Assembly: GCF_014647835.1 (NCBI RefSeq)
Contig: NZ_BMPY01000027.1
Coordinates: 1-64,000 of the forward strand
DNA from: Microbispora rosea subsp. aerata
GTDB lineage: Bacteria; Actinomycetota; Actinomycetes; Streptosporangiales; Streptosporangiaceae
DNA: 64,000 bases
Direction of reading: 5' to 3'
A program made the translations under genes and the position numbers. Position 1 is the stretch's first letter, and the number at the start of each line of letters is the position of its first letter. This document shows positions 26,431 through 36,845 of the stretch, one piece after another. The notes under the pieces were generated by a model. That model saw nothing but the letters and a program-made list of their open reading frames with translations. It was not told the DNA's origin and made no database searches.

Positions 26431-27420
26431 TCAGCGGGCGGCGGGGTCGCGCAGGCGGGTGACGACGTCGACGGCGAACGTCGAGACCACGAAGATCGCC
26501 GCGGCGAGGATCGTGGTGCCGATGACGACGGGGAAGTCCCCGCCCAGCGCGGCCTCGACGGCGAGCCGCCCGACCCCGTCGAGGCCGAAGATCTGCTCGG
26601 TCACGATGGCCCCGCCCATCAGCGCGGCCAGCTCCAGCCCGCCGAGCGTGATGACGGGGTTCAGCGCCGCGCTGAGCGCGTGGCCGAACAGGACCCTCCG
26701 CTCGGAGACCCCCTTGGCCCGCGCGGTGCGGATGTAGTCGGCGCCGAGCACGTCGAGCATGTTCGCCCGCACCACCCGCTGGAAGATCCCGATCTCGGCG
26801 ACGGCGATCGTCAGCCACGGCAGCGCGAGATGTCTGGCCCACTCCAGCGGGTCCTCGGTGAGCCCGACGTAGCCGCTGGCCGGAAACCACTTCAGGCCGT
26901 ACGACGAGAGCGTGAAGTACAGGAAGTAGGACAGCAGGATCCCGGTCAGGAAGGTCGGCACGGAAAGGCCCGCGTAGGACAGCGCGGACAGCACGCGGTC
27001 CAGCCAGGAGCCGGGCCTGGCGGCCGACGCGACGCCGAACAGGATCGACAGCGTCATCCAGATCGCCAGCGCGCCCAGCGCGAGCGAGAGCGTCACCGGG
27101 ATCTTCGACAGGATCAGCTCGGTGACCGGCCGCTGCTGCCGGAACGAGTAGCCGAGACCGGGCGGCCAGTTGAACAGGCCCATCGGCGCGCCCTGGATGT
27201 CCGGCCCGCGGAAGAGATAGTGCCAGAGCTGGAGATACCAGGGCTCGTCGAGGCGCAGCGCCCGGGTGATGCCGTCGAGGGTCTCCTGGGTGGCGTTGCG
27301 GGGCGCGAGCACCGCGGCGGGGTTGCGGTAGGCGATCCGCGTCATCGCGAACGTGATGACCAGCACGGCCAGCAGGGTCGCGAGCGCGCGGGCGGCGTGA
27401 GCCGCGATGTGCCTTCTCAT
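26431..27420 (-). CDS. Peptide-type ABC importer permease (DppB type), second system
   Basis: 329 residues from the ATG at 27420. It has the DppB layout: one N-terminal helix (ALATLLAVLVITFAM), an extracytoplasmic loop with LRLDEPWYLQLWHYLFRG, then five helices, with the coupling loop YIRTARAKGVSERRVL and the motif EQIFGLDGVGRLAVEA. It begins 5 bp after the partner permease gene ends, and forms with it, the fused ATPase and the binding protein a complete importer located directly downstream of the SsuD gene. Confidence 0.92.
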   Translation of the reverse strand: MRRHIAAHAARALATLLAVLVITFAMTRIAYRNPAAVLAPRNATQETLDGITRALRLDEPWYLQLWHYLFRGPDIQGAPMGLFNWPPGLGYSFRQQRPVTELILSKIPVTLSLALGALAIWMTLSILFGVASAARPGSWLDRVLSALSYAGLSVPTFLTGILLSYFLYFTLSSYGLKWFPASGYVGLTEDPLEWARHLALPWLTIAVAEIGIFQRVVRANMLDVLGADYIRTARAKGVSERRVLFGHALSAALNPVITLGGLELAALMGGAIVTEQIFGLDGVGRLAVEAALGGDFPVVIGTTILAAAIFVVSTFAVDVVTRLRDPAAR

Positions 27421-27425
27421 ACCGG

Positions 27426-28350
27426 CTATCCCTGGGGGTCGAGGACGGAGCGGATGCCGGAGCCGATCGCGTTGAACCCCAGCACGGTGACGAACATGGC
27501 GATGCCGGGCCCGAGCAGGAACCACGGCTGCACCTGGTACAGGGACGTGCGCTGGGCCTCCGCGATCATGTTGCCCCAGCTCGCCGTGGGCGCCTGGACG
27601 CCGACCCCGAGGAACGACAGCGTCGCCTCGGCGAGGATGTTCACCGGAAGCTGGACGGCCCAGTAGACCGCGACCACCGGGAGCACGTTGGGCAGGATCT
27701 CCCGCACGATCAGCCGGCGGCGGCTCACGCCGATCGAGACGGCGGCCTCCACGAACGGCCGGTTGCGCAGCACCACCACGAGCCCCCGGGTGAGCCGGGC
27801 GAAGTAGGTCCAGGAGAACAGCGCGATGACCAGGATGACGAGCAGGACGGGGTCGACGACGGGCTCCCCGTCGCCGCCCCGGTTGAGCGCGACCAGGCTG
27901 AGCGCGGTCACGACGAACGGGAACGACAGCGCGACGTCGGTGCCCAGGGACAGCAGCCGGTCGGTCCTGCCCGGGAAGAACCCCGCGACCAGGCCGACGG
28001 CCGTGCCGGCGACCAGCGCGAGGGTGGTCGCGGGAACCCCCACGAGCAGGGAGATCCGCGCGCCGTAGAGGGTGCGGACCAGCACGTCGCGGCCGTTGCC
28101 GTCCGCGCCGAGCGGGAACGTCGCGCTCGGGCCGATCGGCAGCCCGTTCTCGCTCAGCGCCTCCGCGCGGAACTGCTGGTCGGGGCCGTGCCCGGTGAGC
28201 GCCGCCGCGACCGGGGCGAGCAGCGCCGCCAGCACGACCAGGCCGACCAGGACGAGGCCGGCGCGCACGGAGCGCTCGGCCAGGACGGCCCGCACGGCCG
28301 GGAACCGCCGGACGGCCTCCTCCCCGCCGTACGTCTTCTCGGTGAGCAGG

Positions 28351-28358
<8 letters not shown>
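27426..28358 (-). CDS. Peptide-type ABC importer permease (DppC type), second system
   Basis: 310 residues with an N-terminal cytoplasmic stretch and helix, then FPLGADGNGRDVLVRTLYGARISL, the DppC signature, and a C-terminal core with SFLGVGVQAPTASWGNMI and IRSVLDPQG. Its start overlaps the end of the fused ATPase gene by 8 bp. It belongs to the second of the two importers in the organosulfur train. Confidence 0.92.
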
Positions 28359-29979
<1,621 letters not shown>

Positions 29980-29988
29980 GGCGGCTCC

Positions 29989-31800
29989 CTAGCGTGCCGG
30001 GACGACGGCGATGTTGGTGATGTCGGCCTGCGTCGCCAGCGACGACCAGGTCCAGTTGCGCACCCGCTCGGAGGTGATGGCGACCTTGCGCTTCTCGAAC
30101 AGCGGGATCCACGGGAGGTCGGCGGACACCAGCCGGTCGGCCTCGGCCCAGATGGGCCCGGGGTCGTCGGAGGCGAACGCCTTGGCCGCCAGCTTGTTCA
30201 GCTTCGGGTTGTCGTAGCAGATGGCGTGCACGTTCCCGGTGCCGCAGGGCGCGGCGTCCGAGTTCAGCCAGCCGCCCAGCAGCATCCGGGTGCTCGGCCC
30301 CTGCCAGTCGGGCGCGAAGGACCCGCTGAGGAACACGTCCCACCGGCTCTTCGGGTCCTGCAGGTACGCGCTGGACTGGGCGGGCGGGACGGGGATGAGG
30401 TTCAGCTCGATCCCGGCCTTGGCGAGGTCGGCCTTGAGTGTGACGGCGATCGTCTCGAACTGCGCGTTGACGCGGTAGACCGCGTCGAGCTTGAGCCCGT
30501 CCGGATATCCGGCCTCGGCGAGCAACCGCCTGGCCTTGGCGGGGTCGCCGGCGTCGCCCGGGGTCGGGTAGGGGTCGAAGTCCTCGTGCCCGAGGATCGT
30601 CGAGGTGATGATCTGCCCCAGCGGCTTGGCCGCGATCTTCCCGCCCTGGGCCTGCACGAGGTTGGCCTTGTTCACCGCGTACGCCAGGGCCTGCCGCACC
30701 TTGAGCTTGCGCAGCGCCTGCGCGCCGGGCGAGGTCGCCTCGGGGCGGGCGTTGAATGTGATGAAGTTGGCCGCGCCGCTGTCGGAGGAGTGCAGGTAGG
30801 GGCTGTTGCTCGCCTGGTACCGCTGGATGGTGGACAGCGGCGGCACGTCGAGGTAGAGCGACAGGTCGGCGTCGCCGGACTGGATCTTCTGCACCACCGC
30901 GTCCTCACTGTTGGCGGTGAAGTCCACGACGATCTCGTCGACGTACGCCTTGCGCGCCGGGTCGCCGGCGTGGTCGTAGCCGGGGACCTTCTTCAGCACG
31001 AGGCTGCGGCCCGGCTCGTAGGAGGCGATCTGGTACGGCCCGCTGGAGGGGTAGTTCTTGCGGAACTCCAGCGAGTCGCCGACGTACTTGGAGACGACCT
31101 CCTCGGGCAGCGGCGACACGAAGTTCATCGACAGGATGCTGAGGAAGTCGTAGTTCTTCGTGTCCGACCTGAGCACCAGCGTCTTGTCGTCGGGCGCGGA
31201 GACGCCAGCGATGTCGTGGCTGTCGATGAACGCCTTGGACTTCGCGGGGTCGCCCGCGGGCACCTTGGCGAACTCCTCGCAGTAGTCGGCGAAGCCGGAG
31301 AAGGCGAGCTTGAAGTAGTTGATCGCGGCGACCTGCTTGTTCGGGTCGCAGAACCGCTTGATCGCGTAGACGAAGTCGCCCGCCACGATCTCCCGGGTGG
31401 ACGAGCCCGAGTACCTGATGTTGTCGCGCAGGTGGAAGGTGTAGGTCTTGCCGTCCTTGCTCACCTCCCACGACTCGGCGAGGTCGGGCACCAGCGTCGT
31501 GTCGTCCTTGATGTCGGTGGTGCTGCCCGGGTAGGTGACGAGCTGCCGGGTGAGGGCCCGGATGATCTCCCAGGAGTCGGTGCTGTAGCCGGTGAGGGGG
31601 TCGAGCGCGTCCAGGTCGGACTGCAGCGACGCGATGCGCAGCGTGCCGCCGGGCGCGGGGGCCTGATCGGCGGCCGGGCCGCTCGCGCCGCCGCCCGCGG
31701 GCGCGGCGGGCCCGGCGCAGGCGGCCAGCAGCGCGGCCGCGGCGGACGCGGCGAGCAGGGGCGGCAGCGCCCGGCGCCTTCGGGACGTCGTCTTCTTCAC
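29989..31800 (-). CDS. Peptide-type ABC substrate-binding lipoprotein, second system
   Basis: 603 residues from the GTG at 31800, preceded by a purine-rich GAAAGAGA; a further GTG at 31818 lacks any such site. Signal peptide with lipobox LLAACA. Family-5 features include PDLAESWEVSKDGKTYTFHLRDNIRYSG, YPSSGPYQIASYEPG and ADLPWIPLFEKRKVAI. It carries three notable cysteines in the mature region, CDPNKQ, YCEEF and PCGTGNVHAICYD, unlike the third system. It lies between the SsuD gene and the ATPase gene, suggesting that it captures an organosulfur compound, although family 5 ligands are diverse. Confidence 0.92.
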   Translation of the reverse strand: MKKTTSRRRRALPPLLAASAAAALLAACAGPAAPAGGGASGPAADQAPAPGGTLRIASLQSDLDALDPLTGYSTDSWEIIRALTRQLVTYPGSTTDIKDDTTLVPDLAESWEVSKDGKTYTFHLRDNIRYSGSSTREIVAGDFVYAIKRFCDPNKQVAAINYFKLAFSGFADYCEEFAKVPAGDPAKSKAFIDSHDIAGVSAPDDKTLVLRSDTKNYDFLSILSMNFVSPLPEEVVSKYVGDSLEFRKNYPSSGPYQIASYEPGRSLVLKKVPGYDHAGDPARKAYVDEIVVDFTANSEDAVVQKIQSGDADLSLYLDVPPLSTIQRYQASNSPYLHSSDSGAANFITFNARPEATSPGAQALRKLKVRQALAYAVNKANLVQAQGGKIAAKPLGQIITSTILGHEDFDPYPTPGDAGDPAKARRLLAEAGYPDGLKLDAVYRVNAQFETIAVTLKADLAKAGIELNLIPVPPAQSSAYLQDPKSRWDVFLSGSFAPDWQGPSTRMLLGGWLNSDAAPCGTGNVHAICYDNPKLNKLAAKAFASDDPGPIWAEADRLVSADLPWIPLFEKRKVAITSERVRNWTWSSLATQADITNIAVVPAR

Positions 31801-31833
31801 GGTGGTTCTCTTTCGCACGGGCTTGTCGGTGTG

Positions 31834-32976
31834 TCAGGGGGTGGGGCCGGCGGGGTCGCCGGCCGGGGGCGCGAGCAGGCCCCGGGAGCGGAGCACGGCT
31901 CCGGCGCCTTCGGCGAACCAGTACGCCTCCTCGAGGTGGGGCTGGCCGGAGAGGATGAAGTGGTCCAGGCCGAGCGCGTGGTATTCCTCGATGCGGTCGG
32001 CGACCTCCTCGTGGCTGCCGACCAGCGCGGTGCCGGCGCCGCCGCGCACCAGGCCGTAACCGGCCCACAGGTTGGGGTAGATCTGGAGCCTGCCGGGGTC
32101 GCCGCGGTGGAGTTCGTACATGCGCCGCTGGCCCACCGACTCGCTGGTGGCGAAGTCCTTCTGGACGGCGGCGATCCGCTCGGGACTGATCCTGGACAGC
32201 AGCCGGTCGGCCTCGGCCCACGCCTGCTCCGCGGTGTCCCTGCTGATGACGTGCAGCCGGATGCCGTAACGCAGCTCGCGTCCCTCGGCCGCGGCGAGCT
32301 CGCGCATCCGGTCGAGCCGCTCGGCGATCTGGTCGGGGGGCTCGCCCCAGGCGAGGTAGACGTCGGCCCGCCGGGCCGCCACCCGCTCGGCGGCCGGGCT
32401 CGCGCCGCCGAAGAAGATCTCGGGGGGTCCCCAGGGCCCGGCGTCGACGCGGGCCTCGTCGATGCGGTAGTGCTCGCCCGCGAAGCTGAACGTCTCCCCG
32501 GGCGGCAGGCCGGTGACGCCGCGCAGGACCGCGAGGAACTCGTCGGTGCGGGCGTAGCGCTGGTCGTGGTCGAGGTGGTCGCCGAGGCGCCGCTGCTCGA
32601 CCGAGTCGCCGCCGGTCACGATGTTGAGCAGGAGACGGCCGCCGGAGACGCGCTGGAACGTGGCGGCCTGGTGCGCGGCGAGGGTCGGCGAGATCAGTCC
32701 CGGCCGGAACGCGACGAGGAACTTCAGCCGCTTGGTCACCTGGGTCAGCGCCGCCGTGGTGATCCAGGAGTCCTCGCACCACAGGCCGGTGGGCGTGAGG
32801 ACCGCCTCGTACCCGAGCTGCTCGGCCGACCGGGCGATCTGGCCGAGGTAGTCGATGCTCGGCGCGCGGTAGCCCTCGGCGACGGCGCCGAGCGTCTTCT
32901 CCGAGCGGTCGCCGGAGCCGACGATGTCGCGGTTGTCGCCGTTGGTGGGCAGGTACCAGTGGACGTGCAGGGTCAT
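31834..32976 (-). CDS. ssuD: FMNH2-dependent alkanesulfonate monooxygenase (SsuD type)
   Basis: 380 residues closely following E. coli SsuD along its length: WYLPTNGD, SIDYLGQIARSAEQLGYEAVLTPTG, WCEDSWITTAALTQVTKRLKFLVAFRPG, LLLNIVTGGD, TWGEPP-like LAWGEPPDQI, PNLWAGYGLVRGGAGTALVG and the C-terminal SGQPHLEEAYWF. SsuD uses reduced flavin and oxygen to split alkanesulfonates to an aldehyde and sulfite in the cytoplasm. The reduced flavin would come from the reductases encoded at 34551, 45647 or 46302. Its ATG overlaps the stop of the preceding LLM gene. Confidence 0.93.
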   Translation of the reverse strand: MTLHVHWYLPTNGDNRDIVGSGDRSEKTLGAVAEGYRAPSIDYLGQIARSAEQLGYEAVLTPTGLWCEDSWITTAALTQVTKRLKFLVAFRPGLISPTLAAHQAATFQRVSGGRLLLNIVTGGDSVEQRRLGDHLDHDQRYARTDEFLAVLRGVTGLPPGETFSFAGEHYRIDEARVDAGPWGPPEIFFGGASPAAERVAARRADVYLAWGEPPDQIAERLDRMRELAAAEGRELRYGIRLHVISRDTAEQAWAEADRLLSRISPERIAAVQKDFATSESVGQRRMYELHRGDPGRLQIYPNLWAGYGLVRGGAGTALVGSHEEVADRIEEYHALGLDHFILSGQPHLEEAYWFAEGAGAVLRSRGLLAPPAGDPAGPTP

Positions 32977-34361
32977 GCCGGCACCCCCACGCGGCGGAAG
33001 GCGGCGCCGGGGTGGTCGTCGGCGAGCCTGCGCCGGCCCGCGCCCTGGAGCTTCTCCCGGAAGACCCCGGGCGGGTACTCCTCGCGGACCAGGCCTCTGC
33101 GGCGCAGTTCCGGGACGACGTAGGCGATGAAATCCTCGAACGAGCCGGGGCTGACGGCGTAGCCGATGTTGTAGCCGTCGACGCCGGCCTCGTCGGCGAA
33201 CGACTCGAGCCGGTCGGCGACCGCGCCCGGCCCGCCCACCACCTTGGGGTGGATGCCGCCGACGCCGATGTACTCGGCGACGTCGCCCAGCGTCCACCGG
33301 CGGTCGGCGTCGACGCCGGTGAGCGCGGCGAGGGCCGAGCGCCCGGCGTCGGTCTCGACGTACTCCAGCGGGTGGTCCAGGTCGTACCGCGACCAGTCGA
33401 CCCCGGTCCAGGCGGAGAACAGCGCGAGCGCCGCCTCGACGCTGGTGTAGGACAGGTAGTCCTCGTACTTGCGCCGCGCGGACTCGTCGTCCGGGCCGGT
33501 GACGACGGTCACCGACGTGATGAACTTGATGTCGTCGGGGCGGCGGCCCAGCGCCGCGGCGCGCTCCTTGATGTCGGTGACCGCCCGGCGGATCGACGCC
33601 GCGTTCGTGCCGCCGAGGAACACCACCTCGGCGTTGCGCGCGGCGAACTCCCGGCCCCGGGGAGAGGTGCCCGCCTGGAAGATGACCGGGGTCCGCTGCG
33701 GGGACGGCTCGGACAGGTGCGGGCCGGGCACGGTGTAGTAGCGCCCCTTGTGCCCGATCGGGTGCACCTTCTCCGGGTCGGTGTAGACGCCGCGTTCACG
33801 GTCGCGGACGACCGCGTCGTCCTCCCACGACCCCTCCCACAGCTTGTAGACGACCTCGAGGAACTCCTGCGCGCGGTCGTACCGCTCGTCGTGCGGGATC
33901 TGCCGGTCCAGGCCCAGGTTGCGCGCGGCGCTGTCCAGCACCGAGGTGACCACGTTCCAGGCGATGCGCCCCTCCGTGAGGTGGTCGAGGGTGGTGAACT
34001 TGCGCGCCAGCAGGTACGGGTGCTCGTAGGTCGTGGACACCGTGATGCCGAAGGCGAGGTGCCGGGTGGCCGCCGCCATCGCCGAGACCAGCAGCAGCGG
34101 GTCGTTCAGCGGCGACTGCGCCGCGTGGCGCAGCGACGCGTCGGGCGTGCCGCCGTAGACGTCGAGGGGGCCGAGGGCGTCGGCGAGGAACAGCGCGTCG
34201 AACCCGCCCGACTCCAGCAGCTTCGCGAGGTCGGTCCAGTACGACAGCGTGGTGTAGCGGCTCGCCTGGTCGCTGGGGTGCCGCCACAGCCCGGCGGACA
34301 CGTGGCCCACCACGGTCATGGCGAATCCGTTGAGGATGAGGCGCTTGGGGTTGTTGCTCAT
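32973..34361 (-). CDS. LLM monooxygenase of the NtaA/SnaA/DszA family
   Basis: 462 residues, the length of DszA and NtaA rather than of SsuD. The family blocks are clear: GFDALFLADALG, FGITVSTTYEHPYLLARKFTTLDHLTEGRIAWNVVTS, ARNLGLD with HDERYDRAQEFLEVVYKLWEGSWEDDAVV, and QAGTSPRGREFAARNAE. Such enzymes oxidise sulfones, aminopolycarboxylates or related compounds with FMNH2 from a separate reductase. The flavin reductase encoded upstream at 34551 is a plausible partner. The ribosome binding site is GGAGA just before the ATG. Substrate not assignable. Confidence 0.9.
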   Translation of the reverse strand: MSNNPKRLILNGFAMTVVGHVSAGLWRHPSDQASRYTTLSYWTDLAKLLESGGFDALFLADALGPLDVYGGTPDASLRHAAQSPLNDPLLLVSAMAAATRHLAFGITVSTTYEHPYLLARKFTTLDHLTEGRIAWNVVTSVLDSAARNLGLDRQIPHDERYDRAQEFLEVVYKLWEGSWEDDAVVRDRERGVYTDPEKVHPIGHKGRYYTVPGPHLSEPSPQRTPVIFQAGTSPRGREFAARNAEVVFLGGTNAASIRRAVTDIKERAAALGRRPDDIKFITSVTVVTGPDDESARRKYEDYLSYTSVEAALALFSAWTGVDWSRYDLDHPLEYVETDAGRSALAALTGVDADRRWTLGDVAEYIGVGGIHPKVVGGPGAVADRLESFADEAGVDGYNIGYAVSPGSFEDFIAYVVPELRRRGLVREEYPPGVFREKLQGAGRRRLADDHPGAAFRRVGVPA

Positions 34362-34386
34362 TTCTCCGTGGTTCCGTTCCGCACTG

Positions 34387-34467
34387 TCAGAGGTGGTGGG
34401 CCGTGCCGTGCCGTTTCGCGGACCGGCCCGCGGCACAGGGCGGGGACATCCGATCGATGGGACTCAT
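34387..34467 (-). CDS. Possible 26-residue small ORF in the flavin reductase-LLM gap
   Basis: An ATG at 34467 lies behind a strong AAGGAG ribosome binding site and opens a 26-codon frame (MSPIDRMSPPCAAGRS, then basic residues) that ends 25 bp before the DszA-like gene. It does not carry the RRxxVD pattern of the two leader peptides in this window. The good ribosome binding site is the only support; it may be a regulatory small ORF or chance. Confidence 0.3.
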   Translation of the reverse strand: MSPIDRMSPPCAAGRSAKRHGTAHHL

Positions 34468-34550
34468 GAGGGCTCCTTGTGGTCGTGCGCCGGGTGCGTA
34501 CGGCGGCCGTGCCGTGGCCGGAGGCGGGGCGTCGCGGGGTGCGGGCCGGT

Positions 34551-35057
34551 TCAGTCGTGCGGGACGAACTCGCCGAACCGGCCCTGGTGGTAGAGCAGCG
34601 GCGTCCCCGGGCCGTGCACCGTCGCGTCGGTGACCAGGCCCACCACCAGCACGTGGTCGCCGATGTCGGCCGTGCTGTACGGCCGGCAGATCAGGTGCGC
34701 CGACGCGTCCTCCAGGAGGGGCGCGCCGAACGGGCCGGGACGCCACCGGGTGGGCGCGGCGAACCGGTCCGCCCCCTTGCGCGCGAACCTGGCCGCCAGC
34801 TCGCCCTGCTCGCTGCTCAGCACGTTCACCGCGAAGTGGTCGGCCGACCGCATCGACGGCCAGGTGGTCGAGCCGTGGTCGACGTAGAACGACACGAGCG
34901 GCGGCGACAGGCTGACCGAGGAGAACGACGTCGCCGTCAGGCCCGCCGGGATCCCCTCGTGCTGCGCCGTGATCACCACCACGCCGGCCGCGTGCTCCGC
35001 CAGCGCCCGCCGGAACAGGCCGCCGTCCACCGCCGGGCCCTGCAACGTCTCGGTCAT
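34551..35057 (-). CDS. Flavin reductase (FMN-binding split-barrel, HpaC/SnaC-like)
   Basis: 168 residues of the flavin reductase-like split-barrel family: GVVVITAQHEGIPAGLTATSFSSVSLSPPLVSFYVD, then HFAVNVLSSEQGELAARFA and GDHVLVVGLV near the end. It would reduce free FMN with NAD(P)H and hand FMNH2 to the LLM and SfnB-type monooxygenases around it. It is a paralogue of the reductase at 46302-46835, sharing most of its central sequence. It starts behind GGAAGG, 66 bp after the fused ATPase gene; the gap contains an 18-bp perfect palindrome. Confidence 0.9.
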   Translation of the reverse strand: MTETLQGPAVDGGLFRRALAEHAAGVVVITAQHEGIPAGLTATSFSSVSLSPPLVSFYVDHGSTTWPSMRSADHFAVNVLSSEQGELAARFARKGADRFAAPTRWRPGPFGAPLLEDASAHLICRPYSTADIGDHVLVVGLVTDATVHGPGTPLLYHQGRFGEFVPHD

Positions 35058-35069
35058 GTCTGCCTTCCC

Positions 35070-35087
35070 CGCGGCCGTACGGCCGCG
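35070..35087. other. 18-bp perfect GC palindrome before the flavin reductase gene
   Basis: CGCGGCCGTACGGCCGCG lies 13 bp upstream of the flavin reductase start, in the gap after the ATPase gene. In RNA it could fold only as a very tight hairpin; it may affect processing or partial termination inside the long transcript. Confidence 0.35.
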
Positions 35088-35123
35088 CGTGTCGTGAGGT
35101 GGAACTCGTGGCGCTCTCGCCGC

Positions 35124-36845
35124 TCAGTCCGCGACGGGAGCCTCGCGCCGGATCGGGAGCACCGCGTCGAGCAGCGCCCTGGTGACCGGGTGGCGGTCGC
35201 CGGACGACAGCTCGCCGGCGCCGAAGGTCTCCAGCAGGACGCCCCGCTCCAGGACCCCGACGCGGTCGCACAGGAACTCGACGATCGCCAGGTTGTGGCC
35301 GATGAACAGGTAGGTGAGGCCGAGCTCGTCCCGCAGGTCCAGCAGCAGGTCGAGGATGGCCGCCTGGGTGGACACGTCCAGCGCGGACGTCGGCTCGTCG
35401 AGGATCAGCAGGTCCGGCTCCAGCGCGAGCGCACGGGCGATGCCGATCCGCTGCCGCTGCCCGCCGGACAGCTCGTGCGGGTACCGGTCCAGGTAGGAGG
35501 CGGGGAGCCGGACGAGGTCGAGCACCTCGGCGGCCCTGGCCCGGCCCTCGGCGCGGGAGACGGCCTTGCCGAAGCGCAGCAGCGGGCGGCCGATCTGCTC
35601 GCCGACGGGCACCCGCGGGTTCAGCGAGCTCGTCGCGTCCTGGAACACGAACTGGAACCGCGGCCGCAGCCGCCGCAGCTCCGCCTTCGGCAGCCGCGCG
35701 ATGTCCCGGCCGTCGAAGACGATCTCCCCCGAGTCCGCCCGCAGCAGGCCGCCGACGAGCCGCGACAGCGTGGACTTGCCGGACCCGGACTCCCCGATGA
35801 GGCCGAAGATCTCGCCCCGCTCGATCTCCAGCGACACGTCGCGGACCGCGGTGAAGCGCCGCTTGCGCTGCCCGGTGCCCAGGCCGCCGACCACGAACTC
35901 CTTGGTCACATTGCGCACGGTGACCAGCGGAGACCGGGCGGGGCCGGTGACCGCGCCCTCGCCGGGGGTCGCGGCCGCCGCGTCCGCCCGCCCGTCCCCG
36001 CCGGCGGCGCGGAAGCGCCGGGGCAGGCCGCGCCCGGCCAGCCGCGCCCGGGAGCCGATCTCGGGGACCGCGCCGATCAGCGCCCTCGTGTAGGGGTCGG
36101 ACGGCGCGGCGAGCAGGCGGTCGCGCCGGCCCTGCTCGACGATGCGGCCGTCCTTCATCACCGCGACCCGGTCGGCGGCGTACGAGACCACCCCGAAGTC
36201 GTGCGTGATGAGCAGCAGCGAACCGCCCGTCTCCCGGGTCACGCCGATGAGCAGATCGAGGATCTGCTTCTGGACGACCGCGTCGAGCGCGGTGGTCGGC
36301 TCGTCCGCGATCAGCAGGGCCGGGCCGGACAGGCTCGCCAGCGCGATCATCACCCGCTGCCGCATCCCCCCGCTGAGCTCATGGGGGTAGGCGGACATGA
36401 CCCGGGCCGCGTCGCCGATCCCGACGTTGCGCAGCCAGGTCTCGGCGATCTCGTGCCGCTCCCGCTTGGAGGCGGCGGGACGGTGCAGCCCGATGATCTC
36501 CTTGAGCTGGTTGCCGATCCGGAACGACGGGTCGAGGGAGGCGAGGGGGTTCTGGAAGATCATGCCGATCTTCGACCCGCGGAACCTCGTGACCGACGAC
36601 CGCTCGGCGGTGAGCACCTCCTCGCCGTCGAGCGAGATCGACCCGGAGGTCACCACCGCGTCGTCCGGCAGCAGGCCCAGGATCGCCGACGCCGTCAGGC
36701 TCTTGCCCGCGCCGGACTCGCCGACGAGCGCGAACGTCTCGCCGCGCCGGACGTCGAAGGTGACCTCGTCCACCACGCGCTCGGCCGCCGGCCCGCGCCC
36801 GAACTCGACCGACAGGTCCCGCACGCTCAGCAGCGCCCCGGTCAT
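35124..36845 (-). CDS. Fused double ABC ATPase (DppD-DppF fusion), third system
   Basis: 573 residues with two nucleotide-binding domains. The first has Walker A GESGAGKS at 42-49, signature LSGGMRQ at about 157, Walker B LLIADEP at about 177 and LLITHDFG. The second has Walker A GESGSGKST near 350, signature LSGGQRQRIGIARAL and Walker [14 protein letters not shown] Gly/Ala-rich linker joins them. It overlaps the upstream permease gene by 4 bp (ATGA). With the permeases at 36842 and 37752 and the binding protein at 38718 it forms a complete peptide-type importer. Confidence 0.93.
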   Translation of the reverse strand: MTGALLSVRDLSVEFGRGPAAERVVDEVTFDVRRGETFALVGESGAGKSLTASAILGLLPDDAVVTSGSISLDGEEVLTAERSSVTRFRGSKIGMIFQNPLASLDPSFRIGNQLKEIIGLHRPAASKRERHEIAETWLRNVGIGDAARVMSAYPHELSGGMRQRVMIALASLSGPALLIADEPTTALDAVVQKQILDLLIGVTRETGGSLLLITHDFGVVSYAADRVAVMKDGRIVEQGRRDRLLAAPSDPYTRALIGAVPEIGSRARLAGRGLPRRFRAAGGDGRADAAAATPGEGAVTGPARSPLVTVRNVTKEFVVGGLGTGQRKRRFTAVRDVSLEIERGEIFGLIGESGSGKSTLSRLVGGLLRADSGEIVFDGRDIARLPKAELRRLRPRFQFVFQDATSSLNPRVPVGEQIGRPLLRFGKAVSRAEGRARAAEVLDLVRLPASYLDRYPHELSGGQRQRIGIARALALEPDLLILDEPTSALDVSTQAAILDLLLDLRDELGLTYLFIGHNLAIVEFLCDRVGVLERGVLLETFGAGELSSGDRHPVTRALLDAVLPIRREAPVAD

